Positions 1 to 6,771 of a stretch of DNA of 6,955 nucleotides are shown piece by piece (position 1 is the stretch's first letter; each line of letters opens with the position of its first letter). Both the position numbers and the translations under genes were made by a program. This DNA is from Alphaproteobacteria bacterium (GTDB taxonomy: Bacteria; Pseudomonadota; Alphaproteobacteria; Sphingomonadales; Emcibacteraceae), in assembly GCA_002401545.1 (NCBI GenBank), contig NVTJ01000038.1:935-7889 (forward strand). The letters run 5' to 3'. The notes beneath the pieces were generated by a model. It did not search any database. It saw only the letters and a list, made by a program, of their open reading frames with translations, and was not told the origin of the DNA.

Positions 1-777
1 ATTATGCTCGCTGGCGACAAAGGCAAACCTCTCGCCAATGTTATGGATAGCACAACGGAAGTAATGTTAAAAATCATTCACCTGATTATGGAAGTGGCAC
101 CTTTTGGGGTATTTGCCCTGATTGCAGCGGCCACTGGCGCAAAAGGAATTAATGCGCTGGCGGATGTCATTCCGCTAACCCTTACGTTAATGCTTGGTTT
201 TGTCCTTCATATGATAGTGACACATGGCGGCATCATTAAATTCATGCTTAAATTACCCGCCACCCGCTTTTTTAAAGACATAATAGACGCCCAGCTTATC
301 GCATTTTCAACCTCATCAAGCAGTGCCACAATGCCGGTGACAATGGCCGTCGCCGAGGAAAATTTAGGGATCAAACCCCCTGTAGCCTCCAGTGTAATAC
401 CACTTGGCGCGACCATTAATATGGATGGAACAGGTATGTATGTCGGCGTCGTTGCTGTTTTTGCGGCCCAGTCCTTTGGCATCCAATTGAATATGATTGA
501 TTATGGCCTGATAGCGCTTACCACGACACTTGTCTCAATAGGCACCGCCGCCGTACCAAGCGCAAGCCTCTTTCTCTTGGCCGCAGTGTTGGGCGTAATC
601 GGTGTCAGCGGTGAGCAAACGGCACTTGTTGTCGGCTTCCTGCTGCCATTTGATCGCCCGCTTGATATGATGCGGACGGTGGTCAATGTCACCGGTGATT
701 TAGCGGTGGCAACCGCTGTTGCAAAATCTGAAGGCGAGTTTGATGAAGATGTCTTTAGAGCAGACCCTAAAGTTTAA
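1..777 (+). CDS. Dicarboxylate/amino acid:cation symporter (DAACS/SDF family), C-terminal part, 5' end cut by window
   Basis: Inner-membrane secondary transporter that takes up C4-dicarboxylates or acidic amino acids with Na+ or H+. The frame is open to the first base. The 258 visible codons correspond to roughly the last 60% of a family member of about 400-440 residues, so the true start lies outside the window. Counting from the ATG at 4, visible landmarks are: the serine-rich re-entrant loop HP1 (TSSSSATMP, 103-111); the NMDGT sodium-site motif of TM7 (139-143); HP2 with SIGTAAVPSAS (178-188); and TM8 with D217, D221, R224, N228 and D232. These five match the cation- and substrate-binding D/D/R/N/D set known from GltPh. 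The retained TM8 arginine favours an acidic substrate (family knowledge); the exact substrate cannot be read. It is followed by its own terminator, so it is probably transcribed separately from trpG. Ends in TAA. Confidence 0.93.
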   Translation: MMLAGDKGKPLANVMDSTTEVMLKIIHLIMEVAPFGVFALIAAATGAKGINALADVIPLTLTLMLGFVLHMIVTHGGIIKFMLKLPATRFFKDIIDAQLIAFSTSSSSATMPVTMAVAEENLGIKPPVASSVIPLGATINMDGTGMYVGVVAVFAAQSFGIQLNMIDYGLIALTTTLVSIGTAAVPSASLFLLAAVLGVIGVSGEQTALVVGFLLPFDRPLDMMRTVVNVTGDLAVATAVAKSEGEFDEDVFRADPKV

Positions 778-804
778 CCAAATACAAAACCTGAAAAAAC
801 ATAT

Positions 805-840
805 ATCGTCGGGTGTCATAACGCTCGACGATTTTTATTT
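805..840 (+). terminator. Strong intrinsic terminator of the symporter gene
   Basis: Left arm 805-816 (ATCGTCGGGTGT) pairs with right arm 821-832 (ACGCTCGACGAT) over 12 positions: ten Watson-Crick pairs and two G-T wobbles, around a four-base loop CATA. The right arm runs straight into TTTT (833-836), then A and TTT. This is a textbook rho-independent terminator 27 nt after the symporter stop codon. A-rich sequence just before the stem (795-799) means it might also work weakly in the other direction. Confidence 0.87.
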
Positions 841-912
841 GTTTACCTCATAGGCATTTTTTTTGTACAAGTGGCTCATAAATACAATGAATGCCATAAT
901 TAAAAAGCAACC
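841..912 (+). promoter_or_regulatory. Putative promoter/leader region of the trpGDC-moaC operon
   Basis: This is the only space between the upstream terminator and trpG, so the operon promoter should lie here unless transcription reads through. No hexamer pair with good spacing stands out. Possible -10 boxes are TACAAT (883-888) and CATAAT (895-900); the candidate -35 TTGTAC (863-868) is only 14 bases from the former. If CATAAT is used, the transcript would begin within a few bases of the trpG start. GGCATT (853-858) and AATGCC (890-895) form a separated 6-bp inverted repeat of unknown meaning. There is no tryptophan-codon-rich leader peptide and no attenuator hairpin, so trp attenuation is not supported. 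Assignment is by position, not by strong motifs. Confidence 0.35.
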
Positions 913-1512
913 ATGATGTTTTATCTGATCGATAACTATGACAGCTTTACCTACAACCTATATCATTATATGGGGGAAATTGGTGTGGAGGTAAAAGTCT
1001 TCCGCAATGATGCCATAACGGTCGAAGAAATATTAGCCAAGAAATCCGCGAGTGATATTGAGGGCGTTATCCTGTCCCCCGGCCCCTGCACCCCCAATGA
1101 AGCCGGTATATGCCTTGACCTGATCAGGCAGGCGGATGGCATCCTGCCAATTCTCGGGGTTTGCCTTGGTCATCAGGCCATCGGCCAGAACTATGGCGGC
1201 AAGGTTATCCGCGCCCCTTACCTAATGCACGGCAAGGTCAGCAATATCCATCATGAGGGCAAAAGCATTTTTAACGGCTTTGACAGCCCGTTCCGCGCCA
1301 CCCGTTACCATTCGCTGATTGTGGAGCGGGACAGCCTGCCCGACTGTCTTTACATCACCGCTGAAACCAAAGATGGCCTGATCATGGGCTTGTCCCACAA
1401 AAGCCATCCGGTCCACGGAGTGCAATTCCACCCCGAAAGCATCGAATCCGAAAATGGTCATGGCCTGTTGAGAAACTTTGTTGAAATCGCCAGAAAGTTT
1501 AACGCCGCATGA
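913..1512 (+). CDS. trpG: Anthranilate synthase component II, glutamine amidotransferase (TrpG)
   Basis: Cytoplasmic class I glutamine amidotransferase that hydrolyses glutamine and passes ammonia to TrpE, which makes anthranilate from chorismate. It has 199 residues, the usual length for a stand-alone TrpG. Visible are the N-terminal LIDNYDSFTYNL motif (5-16), the oxyanion-loop SPGPCTP (55-61), the nucleophile Cys84 in GVCLGHQAIG, and the catalytic His173 and Glu175 in QFHPES. The family also contains PabA (folate branch), and some bacteria share one subunit for both. The direct overlap with trpD favours the tryptophan role. Two adjacent ATGs (913 and 916) are possible starts; neither has a Shine-Dalgarno sequence, and the second gives an N terminus closer to the family norm. 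The last four bases overlap trpD as ATGA. TrpE is not encoded next to it. Confidence 0.96.
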   Translation: MMFYLIDNYDSFTYNLYHYMGEIGVEVKVFRNDAITVEEILAKKSASDIEGVILSPGPCTPNEAGICLDLIRQADGILPILGVCLGHQAIGQNYGGKVIRAPYLMHGKVSNIHHEGKSIFNGFDSPFRATRYHSLIVERDSLPDCLYITAETKDGLIMGLSHKSHPVHGVQFHPESIESENGHGLLRNFVEIARKFNAA

Positions 1513-2525
1513 GCCACGATTTTAAAACACTGATCAATAAAATTGCCTGCGGAGAGTTTCTGACCCGGCAGGAATCCCGTGATGCCTTTAACTATATGAT
1601 GAGCGGGGACGCCACAGGGGCGCAGATTGGCGCTTTCCTCATGGGGCTTCGCCTGCGCGGCGAAACCATTGAGGAGATTACCGGGGCCACTGAAGCCATG
1701 CGAGCCAAGGCCCATCTTGTCAAAGTGCCGGACAGTGCCGTTGATACCTGTGGTACGGGTGGCGACGGCTCACACACCTATAATATATCAACGGCAGCGG
1801 CTATCACACTTGCCGCCTGCGGTATCACGGTGGCCAAGCACGGCAACCGGGCCATATCATCCAGGTCCGGTTCGGCAGACGTTCTGGAAAATCTCGGGAT
1901 CAATATTGAGGCCGAAATGTCGGTCATCAAACGATGTATCACAGAAGCCGGTATCGGTTTTATGATGGCGACCCGCTATCACAGCGCCATGCGTCATGTG
2001 GGGCCGTCCCGCACCTCCCTTGGCACCCGGACAATTTTCAATCTTCTTGGCCCCCTCTCCAACCCCGCCGGAACCAAATATCAGGTGATCGGTGTATTTG
2101 ACAAAAAATGGACAGCCCCCCTGGCCGAAGTATTGGGCAAGCTTGGCTCAAAGCGGGTCTGGGTCGTCCACGGCGCGGACGGCCTTGACGAACTGAGCAT
2201 TTCCGGCCCGTCATATGTCTCTGAATATGAGAATGGCAAGGTGACATCATTTGAAATCAGCCCGGAAGATGCCGGATTAAAAAATTTTCCCCTTATCGAA
2301 ATTCGCGGCGGTGATGCGGCCCATAATGCCCGCGCCCTTAAACAAATCCTCAAGGGTGAGAAAAATGCCTACCGGGAAATCGTTCTGCTTAACTGTGCCG
2401 CCGCATTGCTGGTGTCAGGAAAAGCGGCTGACCTGAAACAGGGGGCAATCCTCGCCGCAGAAGCCATTGACAGCGGGGCCGCGCAAAAGAAACTTGATCA
2501 ATGGATAAAAATGTCCAATGGCTGA
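1509..2525 (+). CDS. trpD: Anthranilate phosphoribosyltransferase (TrpD)
   Basis: Transfers the phosphoribosyl group of PRPP to anthranilate, giving N-(5'-phosphoribosyl)anthranilate, the second step of tryptophan synthesis. The 338 residues match the usual length (about 335-350). The N-terminal helical domain (about 1-70) is followed by the PRPP/anthranilate domain. Visible are the glycine-rich DTCGTGGDGSHTYNIST stretch (79-95), KHGNRAISSRSGSADVLE (110-127), the anthranilate-channel region with RYHSAMRHVGPSRTSLGTRT (156-175), the NLLGPLSNP motif (178-186), and the acidic Mg-binding pair D227-E228 in DGLDELS. Nothing essential appears to be missing. The start codon overlaps the trpG stop as ATGA, implying coupled translation. 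Its own upstream ribosome site is weak (AGAAAG about 10 bases before). The stop codon lies 5 bases inside trpC, giving an 8-nt overlap. Confidence 0.97.
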   Translation: MSHDFKTLINKIACGEFLTRQESRDAFNYMMSGDATGAQIGAFLMGLRLRGETIEEITGATEAMRAKAHLVKVPDSAVDTCGTGGDGSHTYNISTAAAITLAACGITVAKHGNRAISSRSGSADVLENLGINIEAEMSVIKRCITEAGIGFMMATRYHSAMRHVGPSRTSLGTRTIFNLLGPLSNPAGTKYQVIGVFDKKWTAPLAEVLGKLGSKRVWVVHGADGLDELSISGPSYVSEYENGKVTSFEISPEDAGLKNFPLIEIRGGDAAHNARALKQILKGEKNAYREIVLLNCAAALLVSGKAADLKQGAILAAEAIDSGAAQKKLDQWIKMSNG

Positions 2526-3312
2526 TATTCTGGATAATATAGCCGCCCATAAACGCCGTCATGTGGCCGCCTGTAAGAAACACACTTCCCTGGCCACATT
2601 GGACGCACGGGCGAAGGAAGCCTCACCGGTGCGGGGGTTTCACAGCAGCCTGCGCAGCGCCCAAAAAGAAGACCGTTTTGGCCTGATCACAGAAATTAAA
2701 AAAGCCAGCCCCAGCAAGGGACTTATCCGGGAAGATTTCAACCCGGCGGCCCTTGCACGGGCCTATGAGGACGGGGGGGCAAGCTGCCTGTCGGTGCTGA
2801 CGGACGTGCCGTATTTTCAGGGCTGTGATGATTTTCTGATGGAGGCCCGCGCCGCATCCTCCCTGCCCGTCCTGCGCAAGGATTTCATGATTGACCCTTA
2901 TCAGGTGGTGGAAGCCCGGGCCATGGGCGCCGACTGTATCCTGCTGATCATGGCCATGCTGGATGACGAACAAGCGCGTGAACTGGAGCAGGTGGCATTG
3001 GATTATGGCCTTGACGTGCTGATTGAAAGCCATGACGAGGCAGAAATGGAACGGGCCCTCAAACTGAAAAGTCCCCTTATTGGCATAAACAACCGGAACT
3101 TAAAAACTTTTGACGTTTCCCTTGATGTCACCCTGCGACTTGCAGAAATGGTGGGACAGGATAGAATGATCATCAGTGAAAGCGGCATTTTCACCCATGA
3201 AGACCTGCAAATGTTGCAGAACAAGGCGGGCATCAACAGTTTTCTGATCGGGGAATCCCTGATGAGACAAAAAGATGTTGCCGCCGCAACTCGCATATTG
3301 ATTGGAGAATGA
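2518..3312 (+). CDS. trpC: Indole-3-glycerol-phosphate synthase (TrpC)
   Basis: Closes the indole ring of CdRP (1-(2-carboxyphenylamino)-1-deoxyribulose 5-phosphate), forming indole-3-glycerol phosphate with loss of CO2 and water. It is a single-domain (beta/alpha)8 barrel of 264 residues, the normal length for the monofunctional enzyme; there is no fused TrpF domain. By comparison with the Sulfolobus enzyme, the catalytic set is present: E59 and K61 in EIKKASPSKG, K121 in LRKDF, E170 in LIESHDE, N191 in IGINNRNL and S222 in SESGI. The C-terminal phosphate-binding segment FLIGESLMR (242-250) is also visible. The start overlaps the end of trpD by 8 nt and has only a weak, distant GGA, so coupling to trpD translation is likely. 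Its last codons carry the ribosome binding site for moaC. Confidence 0.97.
   Translation: MADILDNIAAHKRRHVAACKKHTSLATLDARAKEASPVRGFHSSLRSAQKEDRFGLITEIKKASPSKGLIREDFNPAALARAYEDGGASCLSVLTDVPYFQGCDDFLMEARAASSLPVLRKDFMIDPYQVVEARAMGADCILLIMAMLDDEQARELEQVALDYGLDVLIESHDEAEMERALKLKSPLIGINNRNLKTFDVSLDVTLRLAEMVGQDRMIISESGIFTHEDLQMLQNKAGINSFLIGESLMRQKDVAAATRILIGE
3304..3307 (+). promoter_or_regulatory. Ribosome binding site of moaC (decides the start)
   Basis: GGAG, embedded in the last sense codons of trpC, sits 6 bases before the ATG at 3314. It is the clearest Shine-Dalgarno sequence in the operon. It favours the ATG over an in-frame TTG at 3302, which would place the start upstream of this site and inside trpC. 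Confidence 0.75.
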
Positions 3313-3313
3313 A

Positions 3314-3790
3314 ATGAGTAAATTGACCCATCTGGATGCTGACGGCAAGGCCAGCATGGTCGATGTTTCCTTAAAAGCGGAAACTCATCGCCGCGCCGAT
3401 GCCAGAGGACGGATTACCATGGCCCCGGAAACACTGGCTCTGATCATGGAGGGCGGCGTTAAAAAGGGCGATGTCTTCTCCGTCGCCCGTCTTGCCGGGA
3501 TTATGGCGGCCAAAAAAACTGCTGACCTGATCCCCCTGTGTCACCCCCTGCCCCTGCAAAATATTCAGGTGGAACTTGAATGTAACGCAGAAGACAGTTG
3601 CGTTGAAATATTCGCCACCGCAAACCTCTATGGCCGCACGGGCATCGAGATGGAGGCTTTAAGCGCCGTATCCATCGCCGCCCTGACCATATATGACATG
3701 TGCAAGGCTGTGGACCGGAGCATGCGCATCTCCGACATCCGTCTGACCCATAAATCCGGCGGCAAATCCGGCGAGTTTAATGCTGATTAA
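3314..3790 (+). CDS. moaC: Cyclic pyranopterin monophosphate synthase (MoaC)
   Basis: Converts 3',8-cyclo-7,8-dihydro-GTP, made by MoaA, to cyclic pyranopterin monophosphate, the first stable intermediate of the molybdenum cofactor. With the ATG at 3314 the protein has 158 residues, close to E. coli MoaC (161), and it aligns with it from the first residues (MSKLTHLDADGKASMVDVS). Visible are K51 in KKGDVF, the LIPLCHPL motif (72-79), MEALSAVSIAALTIYDMCKA (113-132) with D128 and K131, and the KSGGKSG tail (147-153). These match the catalytic lysines and aspartate of the E. coli enzyme. It begins 2 bases after the trpC stop, so it is the fourth gene of the trp operon. The trpC-moaC neighbourhood is common in alphaproteobacteria, where moeA often follows. 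Here moeA does not follow. Confidence 0.97.
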   Translation: MSKLTHLDADGKASMVDVSLKAETHRRADARGRITMAPETLALIMEGGVKKGDVFSVARLAGIMAAKKTADLIPLCHPLPLQNIQVELECNAEDSCVEIFATANLYGRTGIEMEALSAVSIAALTIYDMCKAVDRSMRISDIRLTHKSGGKSGEFNAD

Positions 3791-3836
3791 GATTGGAATA
3801 TCCATGGAACAAGTCCAAAAAACCCAAACCAATAAA

Positions 3837-3904
3837 AATCAATTTACTCTGACCCCATTGGTGCTGCCACTCTGAGGTGAATTCAAGTTGCAAGTGCGCC
3901 ACCT
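3837..3904. mobile_element. Possible insertion-sequence remnants (no transposase present)
   Basis: Two stretches look like mobile-element ends, from memory of such sequences and not from a search. Positions 3840-3856 read, on the minus strand, GGGGTCAGAGTAAATTG, a phrase often seen beside small transposase or REP-associated genes. Positions 3875-3904 read, on the minus strand, AGGTGGCGCACTTGCAAC and then TTGAATTCACCT. This is reminiscent of IS30-type terminal repeats, and it is bracketed by the 5-bp inverted repeat AGGTG (3875-3879) and CACCT (3900-3904). No transposase frame or target-site duplication was found, so this may be chance. Confidence 0.25.
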
Positions 3905-3910
3905 GTGTTC

Positions 3911-3932
3911 TTTTACGTGCTTTTCTACGTGC
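3911..3932 (+). repeat. Short imperfect tandem repeat
   Basis: TTTTACGTGC (3911-3920) is followed directly by TTTTCTACGTGC (3921-3932), a copy with a CT insertion. The two copies share TTTT and ACGTGC. It is too short to assign a function; it could be replication slippage in non-coding DNA. Confidence 0.5.
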
Positions 3933-3972
3933 CATTTTATTATATTAAGGGTGATGACAGTCTTTCTAAGAT

Positions 3973-4008
3973 ATTGCCCGGCCCACCTTCTTTGGTGAGT
4001 ATGGCAAT
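3973..4008 (-). terminator. Stem-loop downstream of the M16 protease gene, weak terminator candidate
   Basis: Read on the minus strand the structure is ATTGCC, ATA, CTCACC, loop AAAGAA, GGTGGG, CCG, GGCAAT. That is two 6-bp stems (one U-G pair) separated by a 3x3 internal loop, starting 15 bases beyond the protease stop codon. The pairing is better on the minus strand than on the plus strand. Neither side has a clean U-tract, so rho-independent termination would be inefficient. It may instead protect the 3' end or mark the border between the convergent transcripts. Confidence 0.35.
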
Positions 4009-4023
4009 TAATATTTATCAGAC

Positions 4024-6753
4024 CTAACGCAGGATATTACCTTCCGCATCGACTATCTCCACCTTACCCATGTCCAGATCACGAATATTCTGTTCGATCT
4101 TGTTGAGGTCGCCGACCACGATCCAGGTCAGGGCGTCGGGCCTCAGTAAATCCTGAGCAGTTTTCAGGAGCCGTTCGATACTCACGGCCTGATATTTTTC
4201 CGGCAGGGTTTCAGCATATGTATGGTCCCGCCCCCTGACCGCATTATCCATGATATATCTGAGCAAGGCATTGGCACTTTCAAATCTTCCGGGCAGGGTC
4301 AACACCTTGTTTTTCCGCATCAGCGCCAATTCGTCTTCTGTCGGCGGCATTTTTCCACGCAAGTCAGAGGCTTCTTTCAGGATTTCCCGCATGGCTTCTG
4401 CGGTTTTATCGATCTGTACCGGGGCCATAAACAAATAAAGCCCCGGCCCTCTGGCGGGAATGATGCCACTATAGGCGCCGTAAGACCAGCCCTTGTCCTC
4501 GCGCAGGTTCATATTCAGCCGCGCTGAGAAATTGCCGCCAAGTATCTCATTCATGGCGCTCAGGTCAAAGAAACGCTCATCGCTGGCCGGAGGAGCAACA
4601 TGTCCTGCCATTATGGTTGCTTGCGGCGATCCGGGCTTGTCCACCAAAAATATGCGCGGGCGGAGCTGGTTATCAACATCCGGAATATTTTTCTGGCCCG
4701 CCGGACTCTTTGGGGCGGACCATTTGCCAAAGTATTTTTCAAGATAAGGCGTGATTTCAGCCAGCGTAGTGTCGCCAACCACAAAAATTGTCGCATTATC
4801 CGGCCGTATCCAGGCCGCAATAAAGTCAAACAGATCATCTTGGGTCATGGCTTTAAGGGACTGTTCTGTGCCCAGACGCTCCAGACCGTATGGATGACCC
4901 TTACCATATATTTTTTTGGCCAGAAGATTGCGCGCAATGGATCTGGGGTTAACTTTTGTCTGTGCCAGATGGTTAAGGAGAATAGCCTGATCCCGTTCAA
5001 AATCCTCTTTCCTGAAGCCCGGGTTCTGCACCACATCAGCCCATAGTTCAATGGAAGGTCCGATATTCTTTTTCAGAGCCGACAGGGTAATGTTGGAGGT
5101 ATCCAGTCCATTGCTGAAGTCAATATTCGCCCCGAGCATTTCCTTTCGGTTGGCCATTTCAAGTGATGTGAGGTTTTTGGTGCCTTCATTCATCAGCCCA
5201 AAGGCATAATTGGCTGTGCCTTCCTTGCCATTTTGATCGGATACGGTCCCCGCATCGAACTGAATACTCATGTTAATCACGGGAATGGTATGCCGCTCGG
5301 CCAGAATGACCCTGATCCCGTTCCGAAGCTGTCCTTCCTGTAAAGGAGGCAGTTTGAGGGTGGCGCTTTTGGTCATATCCGGCATTTTGCTACGGTCTGC
5401 AACGGCCTCCCCCGCTTTATGATCACCGTGAGGCAGGATGGTGAGCTGAAAATGGCCATCAGATAACCATTTTCGCGATGTTTTCATCACATCCCTGCGA
5501 CTTGCCGCGTTCATCCAGCCCAGTGATTTATTGATAAAATTGGGGTCACCGGCATAAAGCTGCCCTTTGGCCAGCATACGCCCCTTACCAGAAACGGATT
5601 CCAGCGACCGGATCACGATACCATCCAGAATAGCCTTTACCCGCGCCAGTTCATTCTTTTCCGGGCCCTTTTTCAGGAAATCAGCCATGATGTTTTCGAC
5701 GATGGCTTTCACCTGATCAATATCGGCTTCGGGCTTTAGGGTCACGGAGAGTTTTAAAATGCTGGTTAATTCAAATTCCTGAACACTGACAGACACATTG
5801 GTGGCAAGTTCCGTCTCATGGATCAGTTTTTTATACAGGCGAGAATTCTTGCCCGTCCCAAGAACCGCGCTGGCAAGAATAAGCTCGGCTGTTTCCTTCT
5901 CCGTACGTCCCGGAACCGCCCATAACCAGCGCACCTGTGGCTGTGGGACATTATCATACATGATATCAGCCGTATTTTGTATCCGGTCAGGCACCCGTGA
6001 TTTTTTGCGGGACAGCGGCACCCCTGGGTCAATATCGCCGAAATATTTTTCCATCAGAGTTTTTGCCGTCTCAAGGTCAATATCACCGGCGAGGACCATA
6101 ACCGCATTGGTCGCACCGTAATATTTCCGAAACCAGTCCTTCACATCCTCCAGACTGGCATTTTCCAGATCCTCCATAGAGCCAATGGTCGAATGGTGAT
6201 AGGGGTGGTCTTCGGGAAACAGCCCTTCGGACTCCAGATATTCCGCCATGGCGTAGGGTCTGTTATCGCCCTGCCTCTTTTCATTTTTGACCACATCACG
6301 CTGCTCATCCAGCTTTTCCTGGCTGATGGCCCCCAGAAGATGACCCATACGTTCGGATTCCATCCATAAGGCGCGATCAAGGCCGCCCGTGGGCACGGTT
6401 TGATAATAATTTGTCCGGTCCAGCCATGTGGTTCCGTTCAGGCCCGTGGCCCCAATCTCCTGCAAGGGCTTGAAATAATCGGCATCATAATTTTCAGTGC
6501 CATTAAACATAAGATGCTCGAACAGATGGGCAAAGCCGCTTTTGCCTCTTGGTTCATCTTTTGAGCCAACATGATACCAGACACCGACAAATACCACCGG
6601 GGCTTTATGGTCTTCATGGACAATCACCGTCAGGCCGTTATCCAGCGTAAAACGTTCATAGTCCAACTGAATGGTATCGGCACCATATGACTGCTGAAAT
6701 GGAACAGCGAACAGAAACACCGCAAGGGTGAGGCAAAATTGTTTGAAAGCCAT
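4024..6753 (-). CDS. Secreted M16-family zinc metallopeptidase, two fused M16 halves
   Basis: Insulinase/pitrilysin-like peptidase of 909 residues, probably periplasmic. Residues 1-24 form a signal peptide: basic start, hydrophobic FCLTLAVFLFAV, likely cleavage after SYG. The N-terminal half (about 37-240) carries the inverted zinc motif H76-L-F-E79-H80, with the third ligand E158 in VVKNEKRQ, 77 residues on. A C-terminal M16 domain follows (about 245-440). The second half (about 470-885) repeats the fold but reads N-Y-A-F-G where HxxEH is expected (about 515-519), so it is non-catalytic. GWSYGAY (755-761) is the conserved substrate-side motif of that half. Such fusions combine the PqqL/MPP-type active and inactive subunits in one chain. 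The substrate is unknown. The frame extends to 6870, but the signal peptide fits the ATG at 6753, and the longer form would overlap rluA in antisense. Confidence 0.93.
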   Translation of the reverse strand: MAFKQFCLTLAVFLFAVPFQQSYGADTIQLDYERFTLDNGLTVIVHEDHKAPVVFVGVWYHVGSKDEPRGKSGFAHLFEHLMFNGTENYDADYFKPLQEIGATGLNGTTWLDRTNYYQTVPTGGLDRALWMESERMGHLLGAISQEKLDEQRDVVKNEKRQGDNRPYAMAEYLESEGLFPEDHPYHHSTIGSMEDLENASLEDVKDWFRKYYGATNAVMVLAGDIDLETAKTLMEKYFGDIDPGVPLSRKKSRVPDRIQNTADIMYDNVPQPQVRWLWAVPGRTEKETAELILASAVLGTGKNSRLYKKLIHETELATNVSVSVQEFELTSILKLSVTLKPEADIDQVKAIVENIMADFLKKGPEKNELARVKAILDGIVIRSLESVSGKGRMLAKGQLYAGDPNFINKSLGWMNAASRRDVMKTSRKWLSDGHFQLTILPHGDHKAGEAVADRSKMPDMTKSATLKLPPLQEGQLRNGIRVILAERHTIPVINMSIQFDAGTVSDQNGKEGTANYAFGLMNEGTKNLTSLEMANRKEMLGANIDFSNGLDTSNITLSALKKNIGPSIELWADVVQNPGFRKEDFERDQAILLNHLAQTKVNPRSIARNLLAKKIYGKGHPYGLERLGTEQSLKAMTQDDLFDFIAAWIRPDNATIFVVGDTTLAEITPYLEKYFGKWSAPKSPAGQKNIPDVDNQLRPRIFLVDKPGSPQATIMAGHVAPPASDERFFDLSAMNEILGGNFSARLNMNLREDKGWSYGAYSGIIPARGPGLYLFMAPVQIDKTAEAMREILKEASDLRGKMPPTEDELALMRKNKVLTLPGRFESANALLRYIMDNAVRGRDHTYAETLPEKYQAVSIERLLKTAQDLLRPDALTWIVVGDLNKIEQNIRDLDMGKVEIVDAEGNILR

Positions 6754-6759
6754 GATTTT

Positions 6760-6765
6760 ATTATC
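6760..6765 (-). promoter_or_regulatory. Possible -10 box of the M16 protease gene
   Basis: On the minus strand GATAAT ends 6 bases before the start codon. If it is a real -10 element, transcription would begin at or next to the ATG and the mRNA would be leaderless. A competing reading treats GGGA, overlapping this site, as a weak Shine-Dalgarno sequence about 11 bases before the ATG. No good -35 box lies 16-18 bases upstream (TAAAGA at best), and AT-rich sequence gives such matches by chance. Confidence 0.25.
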
Positions 6766-6771
6766 CCGATT

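Larger units (their letters stand above)
3791..4023. other. Non-coding spacer between convergent moaC and M16 protease genes
   Basis: No convincing gene. The longest plausible reading on the plus strand is an ATG at 3804 followed by 22 further codons and a stop at 3873-3875; it has no recognisable product. The spacer holds two stretches that resemble mobile-element debris, a short direct repeat and a stem-loop, each listed separately. Confidence 0.6.

Noticed and set aside
841..912. Tryptophan attenuator or T-box-like leader before trpG
   Set aside because: Only 72 bases are available, with no Trp codon run, no alternative stems and no terminator hairpin before trpG.
1627..1965. 112-codon frame on the same strand within trpD in another frame
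   Set aside because: Fully contained in trpD and proline/arginine-rich, as expected of an out-of-frame reading of GC-rich codons.
2623..3033. 136-codon antisense frame across trpC
   Set aside because: It mirrors the codon structure of a clear trpC gene, has no family signature and no supporting ribosome site.
3302..3313. TTG start four codons earlier for moaC
   Set aside because: It lies upstream of the GGAG ribosome site and inside trpC. The ATG at 3314 is correctly spaced from GGAG and matches the N terminus of E. coli MoaC.
3804..3875. 23-codon frame after moaC as a truncated moeA start
   Set aside because: The peptide (MEQVQKTQTN and onward) does not resemble the MoeA N terminus, and its second half falls in the IS-like stretch, so no support remains.
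4600..5046. 148-codon plus-strand frame inside the protease gene
   Set aside because: Antisense shadow of conserved M16 coding sequence; the composition and content show no recognisable domain.
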